Both the position numbers and the translations under genes were made by a program. Source: Fimenecus sp045633505 (lineage in GTDB: Bacteria > Bacillota > Clostridia > Oscillospirales > Acutalibacteraceae). Taken from it: a stretch of DNA of 27,664 nucleotides. The stretch covers positions 1 to 27,664 of the forward strand of contig JAZQYK010000076.1 of NCBI GenBank assembly GCA_045633505.1, given 5' to 3'. A model generated the notes under the pieces. The model did no database searches. It had not been told where the DNA came from and saw only the letters and a program-made list of their open reading frames with translations. This document shows, in pieces, positions 1 to 7,330 of the stretch. How positions within the stretch are numbered: position 1 is the first letter of the stretch; each line of letters starts with the position of its first letter.

Positions 1-127
1 CGAGACTGAGGGGTTTGTTGTTTAATTGAATAACCCCTCTGTCACTTCGTGACATCTCCCCTTTCAGGGGAGACAAGAGGGTGATATCACCATACAAAAG
101 AGCCCGACAAACTCCAATTTGTTGAAC
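1..127 (-). repeat. Multi-hairpin dispersed repeat, copy 1
   Basis: Bases 1-127 are the reverse complement of 27520-27646 with one mismatch (base 123 against 27524). The copy contains, in order: an 8-bp stem (8-15 with 32-39), a 6-bp stem with a 3-base loop (40-45 with 49-54), an 8-bp stem with a 3-base loop (55-62 with 66-73), a 12-base perfect palindrome GGTGATATCACC (80-91), and an imperfect stem (105-111 with 118-124). The first three hairpins abut with no spacer. No ORF is present. The element is cut by the window start, since copy 2 continues 18 bases further. It looks like a non-coding REP/MITE-like repeat; its family is not recognised. Confidence 0.9.
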
Positions 128-155
128 AAAAAAAGACTCTCGTGAGAGAGTCTTT
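127..155 (-). terminator. Rho-independent terminator of uxaC
   Basis: A perfect 10-bp stem (132-141 with 146-155, core GACTCTC/GAGAGTC) with a 4-base loop is followed on the minus strand by a run of seven T residues. It lies 12 bases past the uxaC stop codon and touches the inner end of repeat copy 1. Confidence 0.9.
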
Positions 156-167
156 AAATTTTGTCCT

Positions 168-1574
168 TTAATCTAAATTAAAATACGCTTTGCCGTTGTT
201 GAATGAAATATCCTCAACAACCTTTGAGAGAAAATCAATGTCGGCAGGGTATTTACCGTCTTCTACTAAATCACCGATAATTTCACAAAGAATACGTCTG
301 AAATATTCGTGTCTTGGATATGACAAGAAACTTCGTGAGTCAGTAACCATACCAACAAATTTACCAAGCACACCAAGGTTGCCGAGTGTTTTCATCTGTT
401 CTCTCATACCGTCATAGTTGTCATTAAACCACCAAGCAGAGCCGAACTGTATTTTTGATGCAGCCTCTGTACCCTGGAAGTTGCCAAGCATTGTGCCAAG
501 AACGTAATTATCCTTTGGATTAAGTGTGAAAAGTACGGTTTTTGGTAACAAATCCTTAACTGCAAGTGAGTCGAGATAACGAGAAAGTCCGTGAGCTAAA
601 TTGTAGTCGTCAACTGAGTCAAAGCCTGTGTCAGCGCCGAGACTTTTAAACATTTTCGTGTTGTTGTTTCTCATTGCGCCGAAATGCAATTCCATTACCC
701 AACCGCGTTTTGCGTATTCAGCACCGAAGAATTGTAAAAGCGCCGTGCGATATTGGTCTAATTCTTTAACCGTAAATTCTTCGTCACCTTTAACTGCCTT
801 TGCAAAAATTACTTCCAATTCTCCGTTTGTTGCAGGTTCAAAAGGACAATATGCGAGAGCATGGTCAGAAGCACGGCATCCCATTTCGTCAAAGAAATTG
901 ATTCTCTTCTGGAGTGCTGTAAGAAGTGCCTTGAAAGAGTCAATTTTCATTTCAGCCGCTTTTTCCATAGCGCCAATCCACTCTTTGAAAGCAGGAGTGT
1001 CAATAAGGAATGATTTATCAGGACGGAATGCAGGAAGTACCTTGCATTTGAATGATTTGTCTTCGGCTAAAAGTTTGTGATATTCAAGCGTGTCGGCGGC
1101 GTCGTCAGTTGTGCAAACACAATATACGTTTGACTTTTCAATAAGCTCACGAGGAGTAAATCCGCCGTTTTCAATCTGACGGTTACATTCTTTCCAAATT
1201 TCGTCAGCGGTATCAGCACTCAATGGCTTTGTAATTCCGAAATATCTCTGCAATTCAAGATGAGTCCAATGATAAAGTGGATTGCCGATGCAATAAGACA
1301 GAGCTTCAGCATATTTTTTGAACTTTTCGTATCCTGTGCTGTCACCTGTAATATACTTTTCGTCAACACCGTATCCACGCATTGCACGCCATTTGTAATG
1401 GTCGCCGCCAAGCCAGAGCTCAGCAATATCGCTTGGCTTTCGGTTTTCATAAATTTCTTTTGGAGAAAGATGGCAATGCCAGTCAAAAATCGGAGTGTTT
1501 CGAGCCCCGTTATCAAAAATCTTTTGTGCGGTTTCTGTTGTTAACAGAAAGTCATCACCCATAAATTTTCTCAT
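168..1574 (-). CDS. uxaC: Glucuronate (uronate) isomerase UxaC
   Basis: Converts D-glucuronate to D-fructuronate and D-galacturonate to D-tagaturonate, the first cytoplasmic step of hexuronate catabolism. The 468-residue protein has the usual family length. The amidohydrolase-type metal motif DWHCHL (His33, His35) is near the N-terminus, and the typical C-terminal segment with DSRSFLSYPRHEYFRR follows around residues 410-430. The ATG at 1574 is preferred because AGGTGAT lies about 6 bases upstream; an in-frame GTG at 1583 overlaps that ribosome binding site. The gene stands alone: the usual partners (uxaB, uxuA, uxuB, kdgK, a regulator) are not in the window. A terminator follows immediately. 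Confidence 0.96.
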   Translation of the reverse strand: MRKFMGDDFLLTTETAQKIFDNGARNTPIFDWHCHLSPKEIYENRKPSDIAELWLGGDHYKWRAMRGYGVDEKYITGDSTGYEKFKKYAEALSYCIGNPLYHWTHLELQRYFGITKPLSADTADEIWKECNRQIENGGFTPRELIEKSNVYCVCTTDDAADTLEYHKLLAEDKSFKCKVLPAFRPDKSFLIDTPAFKEWIGAMEKAAEMKIDSFKALLTALQKRINFFDEMGCRASDHALAYCPFEPATNGELEVIFAKAVKGDEEFTVKELDQYRTALLQFFGAEYAKRGWVMELHFGAMRNNNTKMFKSLGADTGFDSVDDYNLAHGLSRYLDSLAVKDLLPKTVLFTLNPKDNYVLGTMLGNFQGTEAASKIQFGSAWWFNDNYDGMREQMKTLGNLGVLGKFVGMVTDSRSFLSYPRHEYFRRILCEIIGDLVEDGKYPADIDFLSKVVEDISFNNGKAYFNLD

Positions 1575-1614
1575 ATTTATCACCTGAAATTTTGATTTTT
1601 TCTTTGTTTTTTCA

Positions 1615-1623
1615 AGTATAGCA
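1615..1623 (-). promoter_or_regulatory. Probable extended -10 promoter of uxaC
   Basis: On the minus strand the sequence reads TGCTATACT, a TGn extended -10 with a TATACT hexamer, 41 bases before the uxaC ATG. No good -35 is seen at 16-18 bases upstream (best is an AT-rich TTTATT), which fits an extended -10 promoter. No clear operator was recognised. Confidence 0.5.
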
Positions 1624-1674
1624 TATTTTTACCCAATAATAAATAGTTTTTTTACTTTTTAATGGCGATAACAG

Positions 1675-1703
1675 TTGAAAAAATACACTAAATGTGCTAC
1701 AAT
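1675..1703 (+). promoter_or_regulatory. Sigma-A promoter of yebC
   Basis: TTGAAA (1675-1680), a 17-base spacer and TACAAT (1698-1703), with TGC directly before the -10 (extended -10). It lies 41 bases upstream of the yebC start. Spacing and both hexamers fit a housekeeping promoter. Confidence 0.75.
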
Positions 1704-1744
1704 AAACTGATTTATAATATTTTAATATCGAGAGGTATGTTTTT

Positions 1745-2485
1745 ATGTCAGGACATTCAAAATGGAGTACAATTAAAAGAAAAAAAGAGAAGACCGATAA
1801 TGCTCGTGCTAAGGTGTTTACTAAAATCGGTCGTGAAATTGCAGTTGCAGTTAAAGCAGGTGGTCCGGACCCTGCAGGCAACTCAAAGCTTAAGGACGTA
1901 ATTGCAAAAGCTAAGGCTGCAAATATGCCAAACGATAATATTGAAAGAGTTATTAAAAAGGCTGCCGGTGAAGGCAGTGGCGATAACTACGACGAAATCG
2001 TATATGAAGGCTATGGCCCATCAGGTATTGCAATTATCGTTGAAACACTTACAGATAACAGAAACAGAACTGCGGCTGACGTTCGTCACTATTTCGATAA
2101 ATTCGGCGGCAATATGGGTATGAGCGGTTGCGTTTCATTTATGTTTAACCGTCAGGGTGTTATCCTTTTTGAAAAAGAAGGCATCGACGAAGACCAGCTT
2201 ATGGAAGATGCGCTTGAAGCAGGTGCTATCGACTTTATTGCAGAAGACGAAATCTACGACGTTCGCACAGAACCTACCGATATGGGCGCTGTTCGTGACG
2301 ACCTTGAAGCAAAGGGATATAAATTCGTTTCAGCAGAGGTTGAATACGTGCCAAGCACATACACAACTCTCACAAATCCCGACGACATTAAAAATATGGG
2401 CAGAATGCTTGAAATGTTTGAAGAAAACGATGACGTGCAGAACGTATATCATAACTGGGAGAATGAGGATGAATATGAGGGCTAA
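1745..2485 (+). CDS. yebC: YebC/PmpR-family DNA-binding regulatory protein
   Basis: A 246-residue protein of the YebC/TACO1 family, typical in length. It opens with the family signature MSGHSKW followed by a basic segment (IKRKKEK), and contains MPNDNIERVIKKAAG around residues 60-75. Family members act either as transcriptional regulators or, in mitochondria and as reported for some bacteria, in relieving ribosome stalling; the sequence does not decide between these. The start is supported by AGAGG 9 bases upstream and by the signature beginning at residue 1. It has its own promoter at 1675-1703. No convincing terminator follows, so read-through into the polysaccharide cluster is possible. 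Confidence 0.95.
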   Translation: MSGHSKWSTIKRKKEKTDNARAKVFTKIGREIAVAVKAGGPDPAGNSKLKDVIAKAKAANMPNDNIERVIKKAAGEGSGDNYDEIVYEGYGPSGIAIIVETLTDNRNRTAADVRHYFDKFGGNMGMSGCVSFMFNRQGVILFEKEGIDEDQLMEDALEAGAIDFIAEDEIYDVRTEPTDMGAVRDDLEAKGYKFVSAEVEYVPSTYTTLTNPDDIKNMGRMLEMFEENDDVQNVYHNWENEDEYEG

Positions 2486-2495
2486 TCTCATATTT

Positions 2496-2535
2496 CGGAA
2501 TTAGACTCGCGGGGGATGACGGACTCGGCATTCCG
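2496..2535. other. GC-rich spacer patch with weak dyad and direct repeats
   Basis: In the 95-base gap between yebC and the first glycosyltransferase, CGGAAT (2496-2501) can pair with ATTCCG (2530-2535), enclosing two copies of GACTCG (2504-2509 and 2522-2527) around a G-run. The patch is clearly richer in GC than its surroundings. It has no U-tract, so it is a poor intrinsic terminator. It could be a repeat remnant or a regulatory stem. Confidence 0.3.
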
Positions 2536-2580
2536 TAATAAAATGATAACTTTGCACTATGAACGTAAAAAGGTGATAAT

Positions 2581-3768
2581 ATGAAAATATTACTCGTATC
2601 ACAACATTTTTATCCGGATAATTTCCGTGTAAACGATATTGCAAAAGCACTTGTTGAAAACGGACATCAGGTTACCGTGCTTACGTCGCTTCCTGATTAT
2701 GCAACGGGCAAGGTTCCTGCTGACTGCAAGGGACTTAAAAACAGAAAGGCTCAATGGAACGGCATTGATATAATCCGAAGTTTTTCTGTTTCAAGAAGAA
2801 GCGGCATTATTTTCAGAGCGCTTAATTACGTTTCTTTCTTGCTTTCTTCAACGATTAAAGCAAAGAGTCTGAAAGAAAAATTTGATATGGTAATGTGTTA
2901 TCAGACGTCACCGGTGTTGATGGCAAACGGCGCTCGGGCTTATGCAAAAAAACACAACGTTCCATTCTTTATCTATTGCCTCGATTTGTGGCCTGAATCA
3001 TTAAAGGCGTGGCACGTTGGCGAGGGTAATCCTCTTTTCAAACTTATGAATGCATATTCCAAAAGCATTTATAACAGCGCAGATTTAGTTGGTGTAACCT
3101 CAAAACCCTTTGTGGAATATCTTCACACCGTCAACGACGTGCCTGTGGACAAGCTCGTTTATCTTCCGCAACACGCAGAACCGTTAAATCTTAACAAAAA
3201 TGCAGAAAACGACAAAACGGTATTTGCTTTCGGTGGCAATATCGGTAGTGTACAGAATATTGAGTGCATAATCCGTGCGGTTTCAAAAATCCGTGATTTA
3301 GACGGATATACAGTTGAAATTTATGGCGACGGAAGTGAACTTCAAAACTGCAAAAAACTCTCGGCTGAACTTGGCGCAGACGAAAAAGTCACTTTCTTTG
3401 GCCGAGTTGATTGGAACACTCTCAAAGAAAATTATAATCGGGCAGACGCGTTTTTACTTACACTTAAATCGGAGGGCATAATCGGTCAGACAATTCCTGC
3501 AAAACTTCAGGAATATATGTCGGGCGCCCGTCCTGTAATCGCATCAATTGAAGGTGCGGCTGAAGAAGTAATCAATGAAGCAAAGTGCGGAATTTGTGTA
3601 AGCGCTGACGATAGTGATGCTTTGGCTGAGGCTATGAAGGATTTTGTGTTGAACAGAGATAAATATATAAACTGCGGTGAAAACGGCAAGGCATATTTTG
3701 AGGCTAATTTTACACGCGAAAAATTCATCAGCGACCTTGAAGGTCACTTTAAAAGCATTAAGAAATAA
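2581..3768 (+). CDS. GT4-family glycosyltransferase, WbuB-like
   Basis: A 395-residue GT-B fold glycosyltransferase that probably adds one sugar to the lipid-linked repeat unit on the cytoplasmic face. The N-terminal Rossmann half begins MKILLVSQHFYPDNFRVNDIA, as in WbuB-type aminosugar transferases, and has the LDLWPESL motif near residue 140. The C-terminal half carries FGGNIG (near 217) and the nucleotide-sugar-binding segment with Glu298 and Glu311. Acceptor and donor cannot be read from sequence. The start has AGGTG five bases upstream. It is the first gene of the polysaccharide cluster and is closer to the housekeeping genes in base use than the genes after it. Confidence 0.88.
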   Translation: MKILLVSQHFYPDNFRVNDIAKALVENGHQVTVLTSLPDYATGKVPADCKGLKNRKAQWNGIDIIRSFSVSRRSGIIFRALNYVSFLLSSTIKAKSLKEKFDMVMCYQTSPVLMANGARAYAKKHNVPFFIYCLDLWPESLKAWHVGEGNPLFKLMNAYSKSIYNSADLVGVTSKPFVEYLHTVNDVPVDKLVYLPQHAEPLNLNKNAENDKTVFAFGGNIGSVQNIECIIRAVSKIRDLDGYTVEIYGDGSELQNCKKLSAELGADEKVTFFGRVDWNTLKENYNRADAFLLTLKSEGIIGQTIPAKLQEYMSGARPVIASIEGAAEEVINEAKCGICVSADDSDALAEAMKDFVLNRDKYINCGENGKAYFEANFTREKFISDLEGHFKSIKK

Positions 3769-3780
3769 TTGGTGAAAATT

Positions 3781-4962
3781 ATGAAGATTTTTCAGATAAA
3801 TTCAACCTGTGGCTATGGCAGTACGGGAAGAATTGCGGTGGATATTCTTAAAGAGGTAGAAAAAAACGGCGGTGAGGGAATTATCGCTTACGGCAGAAAT
3901 TCGGCGCCTCAGGACGTTAATTCTTATAGAATCGGTTCGGAAACAGACGTTAAAATTCACGGTGTGCTTTCAAGAATAACCGACCGTCAGGGCTTTTATT
4001 CAACAAGGGCAACTAAAGAGCTTATAAAGAAAATCAAAGAATACAACCCCGACATAATTCATCTTCATAACATTCACGGCTATTATCTTAACGTTAAGGT
4101 TTTATTTGATTTCTTAAAAGAATATAACAAACCAATTGTCTGGACTCTTCACGATTGTTGGGCATTTACAGGACATTGTGCATATTTCAGCTACTACGGC
4201 TGTGAAAAGTGGAAAACAGAATGTAATGCTTGTCCATTGAAAAAAGATTATCCCTCAAGTATGTTGATGGATAATTCAAAGAAAAACTATAAAGAAAAAA
4301 AGGAACATTTTATTGCTCCTGAAAATATAACCTTGGTAACACCATCACAATGGCTTGCTGATTTAACGAAGCAATCTTTCTTAGGAAAATATCCGGTTAA
4401 AGTTATAAACAACGGCATTGATTTAAATAAATTCAAGCCAACTGAAAGTGATTTCAAAGAAAAAAATAATCTTCAGGATAAGTTTATAATATTGGGCGTT
4501 GCAAGTGTCTGGGAAGAAAGAAAGGGACTGAAGGATTTTCTTGAAATTTTCAAGCATCTCAAAGAAAATGAAAAAATTGTGCTTGTAGGTCTTAATGATG
4601 CTCAATTATCAGAATTGCCAGACGGTATTATAGGAATTAAGAGAACAAACAGCATTGACGAGCTAGCGGAGCTTTATTCCACAGCAGATGTTTTCGTTAA
4701 TCCTACCTATGAGGATAATTACCCAACAACTAATTTAGAGGCTATTTCCTGTGGTACACCTGTTGTAACATACAAAACAGGCGGTAGTGGAGAAAGTGTG
4801 GACGAAGGTAACGGATTTGTGGTTGAGCAGGGTAATGTTCAGAAACTTCTCAATGCAATAAGGCAAGTTAATGGTTGTAAAACAGATATGGGAAGCAAAT
4901 TCTCCGCTGTTGAAAGATATAAGGAATATTTTGAATTATATAAGGAATTGTTAGGTGAATGA
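3781..4962 (+). CDS. GT4-family glycosyltransferase, WcaC-like
   Basis: A 393-residue GT4 glycosyltransferase resembling colanic-acid-type transferases. Visible features are the glycine-rich N-terminus (STCGYGSTGRIA), DIIHLHNIHGYY near residue 95, a WTLHDCWAFTGHC segment, a Cys cluster (CEKWKTECNACPLK, residues about 141-154), and the donor-binding segment YEDNYPTTNLEA with Asp312 and Glu320 in the place of the usual E-x7-E pair. The reading frame opens at a TTG (3769) right after the previous stop, but ATG 3781 fits the family N-terminus better. It ends eight bases into an overlap with an alternative GTG start of the LicD gene. Likely acts on the same lipid-linked oligosaccharide as its neighbours. 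Confidence 0.88.
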   Translation: MKIFQINSTCGYGSTGRIAVDILKEVEKNGGEGIIAYGRNSAPQDVNSYRIGSETDVKIHGVLSRITDRQGFYSTRATKELIKKIKEYNPDIIHLHNIHGYYLNVKVLFDFLKEYNKPIVWTLHDCWAFTGHCAYFSYYGCEKWKTECNACPLKKDYPSSMLMDNSKKNYKEKKEHFIAPENITLVTPSQWLADLTKQSFLGKYPVKVINNGIDLNKFKPTESDFKEKNNLQDKFIILGVASVWEERKGLKDFLEIFKHLKENEKIVLVGLNDAQLSELPDGIIGIKRTNSIDELAELYSTADVFVNPTYEDNYPTTNLEAISCGTPVVTYKTGGSGESVDEGNGFVVEQGNVQKLLNAIRQVNGCKTDMGSKFSAVERYKEYFELYKELLGE

Positions 4963-4963
4963 A

Positions 4964-5794
4964 ATGGAAAATTTTGACTATTTACCAAAGCTTCATAATT
5001 GCCAGATGATTATTGCAAAGGAAATCAAAAGAATTTGCGATGAAAACAACATTAAATATTTCATTATTGCAGGTACTTTGTTAGGTGCTATCCGTCATGG
5101 TGGATTTATTCCATGGGACGATGATATGGATATCGGAATGCTTCGTGAGGATTATGAAAAATTCATTAAAATCGCAAAAACTGATTTGGGCGAAGACTTT
5201 TTCCTCCAGACAACTGAAACTGATGAAAACTATGGTCTTCCTTTTGCGAAAATTTTGCTTAAAGGTACCGTACTTGTTGAAGCAACCGCAGGAAGTAATG
5301 CAAAAAAAGGTATTTTTGTTGATGTTTTCCCATTTGATGTTTCACCTGAGGCAGAGGTTAATGCAGAAGCACACAACAAGAAAACTTATTTATATAAAAG
5401 ACTTTTACTTGCAAAGCTTAATTATAATGTCTGTGACAAAAAAGACTATGTAAAGAGACTTGTTTATTTTGCACTTAAAGTTTTGACTGCATTTTATAGT
5501 CACGATAAGCTTTGTGCAAAGCTTGACATCGAGATTACAAAATATAATACTGAAAGCTCATCAAAGATTGTAAATATCGGTGGTGCTTATGGTTATAAAA
5601 AAGAAACAATTTTAAGCCGTTGGGTAGATGAAACTGTTGAAATTCCGTTTGAGGAAATGACAATTTCTGCTCCAAGGGATTATGTTGAATATCTTGAGTC
5701 GTTCTATGGTGACTATATGACACCACCACCTGAAAACAAGCGATATAATCGTCACAGCCTGGTTGAACTTGACTTTGGTAAATATGCTGATTAA
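4964..5794 (+). CDS. LicD-family phosphotransferase
   Basis: A 276-residue LicD/FKTN-type protein. The nucleotidyltransferase-like core is intact: GTLLG (residues 37-41), IRHGGFIPWDDDMDIGM (43-59) with the metal-binding acidic cluster Asp52, Asp53, Asp54 and Asp56. LicD enzymes move phosphocholine or other phospho-alcohols from a CDP carrier to a glycan. No choline genes (licA, licB, licC) are nearby; instead the next gene, 12 bases on, is a CDP-glycerol synthase, so glycerol phosphate is the most reasonable donor group (inference). ATG 4964 is preferred, with AGGTG 6 bases upstream; GTG 4955 is an in-frame alternative that overlaps that site. Confidence 0.9.
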   Translation: MENFDYLPKLHNCQMIIAKEIKRICDENNIKYFIIAGTLLGAIRHGGFIPWDDDMDIGMLREDYEKFIKIAKTDLGEDFFLQTTETDENYGLPFAKILLKGTVLVEATAGSNAKKGIFVDVFPFDVSPEAEVNAEAHNKKTYLYKRLLLAKLNYNVCDKKDYVKRLVYFALKVLTAFYSHDKLCAKLDIEITKYNTESSSKIVNIGGAYGYKKETILSRWVDETVEIPFEEMTISAPRDYVEYLESFYGDYMTPPPENKRYNRHSLVELDFGKYAD

Positions 5795-5806
5795 AGGAGT
5801 TTTATT

Positions 5807-6196
5807 ATGAAAAAGGTAATTACATACGGAACCTTCGATTTGCTTCATTATGGTCACATTCAATTGCTTCGTCGAGCAAAAGAACGTGGGGATTATTTAA
5901 TTGTTGCTTTGTCAACAGACGAATTCAACTGGAATTCAAAGCAGAAGAAGTGCTATTTCAGCTATGAACAGAGAAAACTTTTGCTTGAATCAATAAGATA
6001 TGTTGATTTGGTAATTCCTGAAGAAAATTGGGAACAAAAAATCAGCGATGTTAAGGAATTTAAGGTTGATACCTTTGTTATGGGTAATGACTGGGAAGGA
6101 AAGTTCGATTTCCTTAAGGATTATTGCGAGGTTGTTTATCTTCCAAGAACTCCTGAAATTTCTACAACACAAATCAAAAAGGATTTAGGTCAATAA
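5807..6196 (+). CDS. tagD: Glycerol-3-phosphate cytidylyltransferase (TagD-like)
   Basis: A 129-residue cytidylyltransferase, the size of Bacillus TagD, making CDP-glycerol from CTP and sn-glycerol-3-phosphate in the cytoplasm. Signature residues are present: TYGTFDLLHYGH with His14 and His17, GNDWEGKFD near residues 93-101, and RTPEISTT (114-121), a small variant of the usual RTEGISTT. AAAGGAG lies 7 bases before the start. No polyglycerol-phosphate polymerase (TagF/TagB) is in the window, so the product is more likely consumed by the adjacent LicD protein for side-group decoration than for teichoic acid chains (inference). Confidence 0.92.
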   Translation: MKKVITYGTFDLLHYGHIQLLRRAKERGDYLIVALSTDEFNWNSKQKKCYFSYEQRKLLLESIRYVDLVIPEENWEQKISDVKEFKVDTFVMGNDWEGKFDFLKDYCEVVYLPRTPEISTTQIKKDLGQ

Positions 6197-6197
6197 A

Positions 6198-7295
6198 ATG
6201 AAAAAAGTATTGATTTTTGCCCCAACTGCTCCAACCAGTGGGATAACTCAATATATTTTGAATATGTTAAGTGCTTTTGACACGGAAAAAATTCATTTTG
6301 ATATTTTATCCTTTAAAAATCCACGACTCAAAGCCTGGACAGAGGCTCATAATACAGAATATTTTGAGTTTGATATTTCTCCTTATAAGCAGAGAAGAGA
6401 TTATATGACTTTTCTTAAAAATGTTTTTGCAAGAGATTATGATGTCGTTTATTATAATACATCTACGATTTCAGGTCTGCAGATATTTAAAAGTGCAAAA
6501 AAATATTCTAATGCAAGACTTGTGATTAATTCACATGCTTGCTCACTAGAAAATCAATCACCAATCATCAGATTTGTTTTTACATATATTCATAAAGTTT
6601 TAAGAGTTTTTGCTAATAGATATTTTGATAAAAAATGTGCCTGTTCAATTGAATCAGCTCAATGGATGTATGGAAAAAGAAAAGCAGAAGAGGCTTTAAT
6701 TTTAAAGAATGCAATTGATACGGAAAAATTTGCTTTTAATAAATCTTATAAAGAAGATTTGAGGGAAAAGTTAGGTATAAATTCAAAACATGTAGTAGGA
6801 CATATTGGACGCTTTGCTCTTCCCAAAAATCATAGTTTTATTTTGGATGTGTTTAAAGAACTTTCTAAAATAAATGATGATTGCAGTCTTGTTTTAGTGG
6901 GCGAAGGTGAAACAGAAAACTTAATCAAGCAAAAGGTTAAAGAACTCTCTCTAGAAGAAAAAGTGTTTTTTGTAGATTTTCAAGAAGATATTTTCAGATA
7001 TTATTCTTTATTTGACTTGTTTTTGATGCCTTCGTTGTTCGAAGCATTTCCGATAACACTTATTGAAGCTCAGGCAAATGGTCTTTGTTCGTTAGTAAGT
7101 GATGCTGTTACTCAAAAGAGTAATATAACAGGTTTAATTGAGTTTATGTCTTTAAGTGAAACAGATAAAAAATGGGCAGAAATAGCCAATAAAAAACTGA
7201 CAGGTCAAAGAATAAATACAATTGAGATTATTTGTGAAAAGGGATATGATTTAAAACAACAATCTAGGCAGTTGGAAAAAGTGCTTTTTGATTAA
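6198..7295 (+). CDS. GT4-family glycosyltransferase, EpsF-like
   Basis: A 365-residue GT4 glycosyltransferase. The N-terminus has a TSGITQYILNML nucleotide-fold segment, the middle LILKNAIDTEKF linker is typical, then VGHIGRFALPKNH starts the C-terminal domain. The E-x7-E motif is intact (Glu282 and Glu290 in EAFPITLIEA). It starts one base after the tagD stop codon, with AGGT upstream inside tagD, so translational coupling is likely. The coding sequence is distinctly AT-rich, with many ATA, TTA and AAA codons, unlike the genes flanking the cluster. Sugar specificity is not readable. Confidence 0.87.
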   Translation: MKKVLIFAPTAPTSGITQYILNMLSAFDTEKIHFDILSFKNPRLKAWTEAHNTEYFEFDISPYKQRRDYMTFLKNVFARDYDVVYYNTSTISGLQIFKSAKKYSNARLVINSHACSLENQSPIIRFVFTYIHKVLRVFANRYFDKKCACSIESAQWMYGKRKAEEALILKNAIDTEKFAFNKSYKEDLREKLGINSKHVVGHIGRFALPKNHSFILDVFKELSKINDDCSLVLVGEGETENLIKQKVKELSLEEKVFFVDFQEDIFRYYSLFDLFLMPSLFEAFPITLIEAQANGLCSLVSDAVTQKSNITGLIEFMSLSETDKKWAEIANKKLTGQRINTIEIICEKGYDLKQQSRQLEKVLFD

Positions 7296-7330
7296 AAATC
7301 AGTTATTCCTGTGGGAAGGGAGAAAGAGTA

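Noticed and set aside
1..127. CRISPR array or group II intron at the window ends
   Set aside because: There are no regularly spaced direct repeats, and no domain V/VI-like fold, intron-encoded protein or GUGYG-type boundary was seen; the unit is a single multi-hairpin element.
628..1080. Plus-strand open frame opposite uxaC
   Set aside because: Antisense shadow of a well conserved gene, with no promoter or ribosome binding site.
2496..2535. Intrinsic terminator of yebC
   Set aside because: Only a 6-bp stem with a 28-base loop and no T-run downstream.
2552..2580. TTGCAC-17-GATAAT promoter directly before the first glycosyltransferase
   Set aside because: The start site would fall inside the coding sequence, yet the gene has a ribosome binding site that overlaps the supposed -10, so it is probably a chance match.
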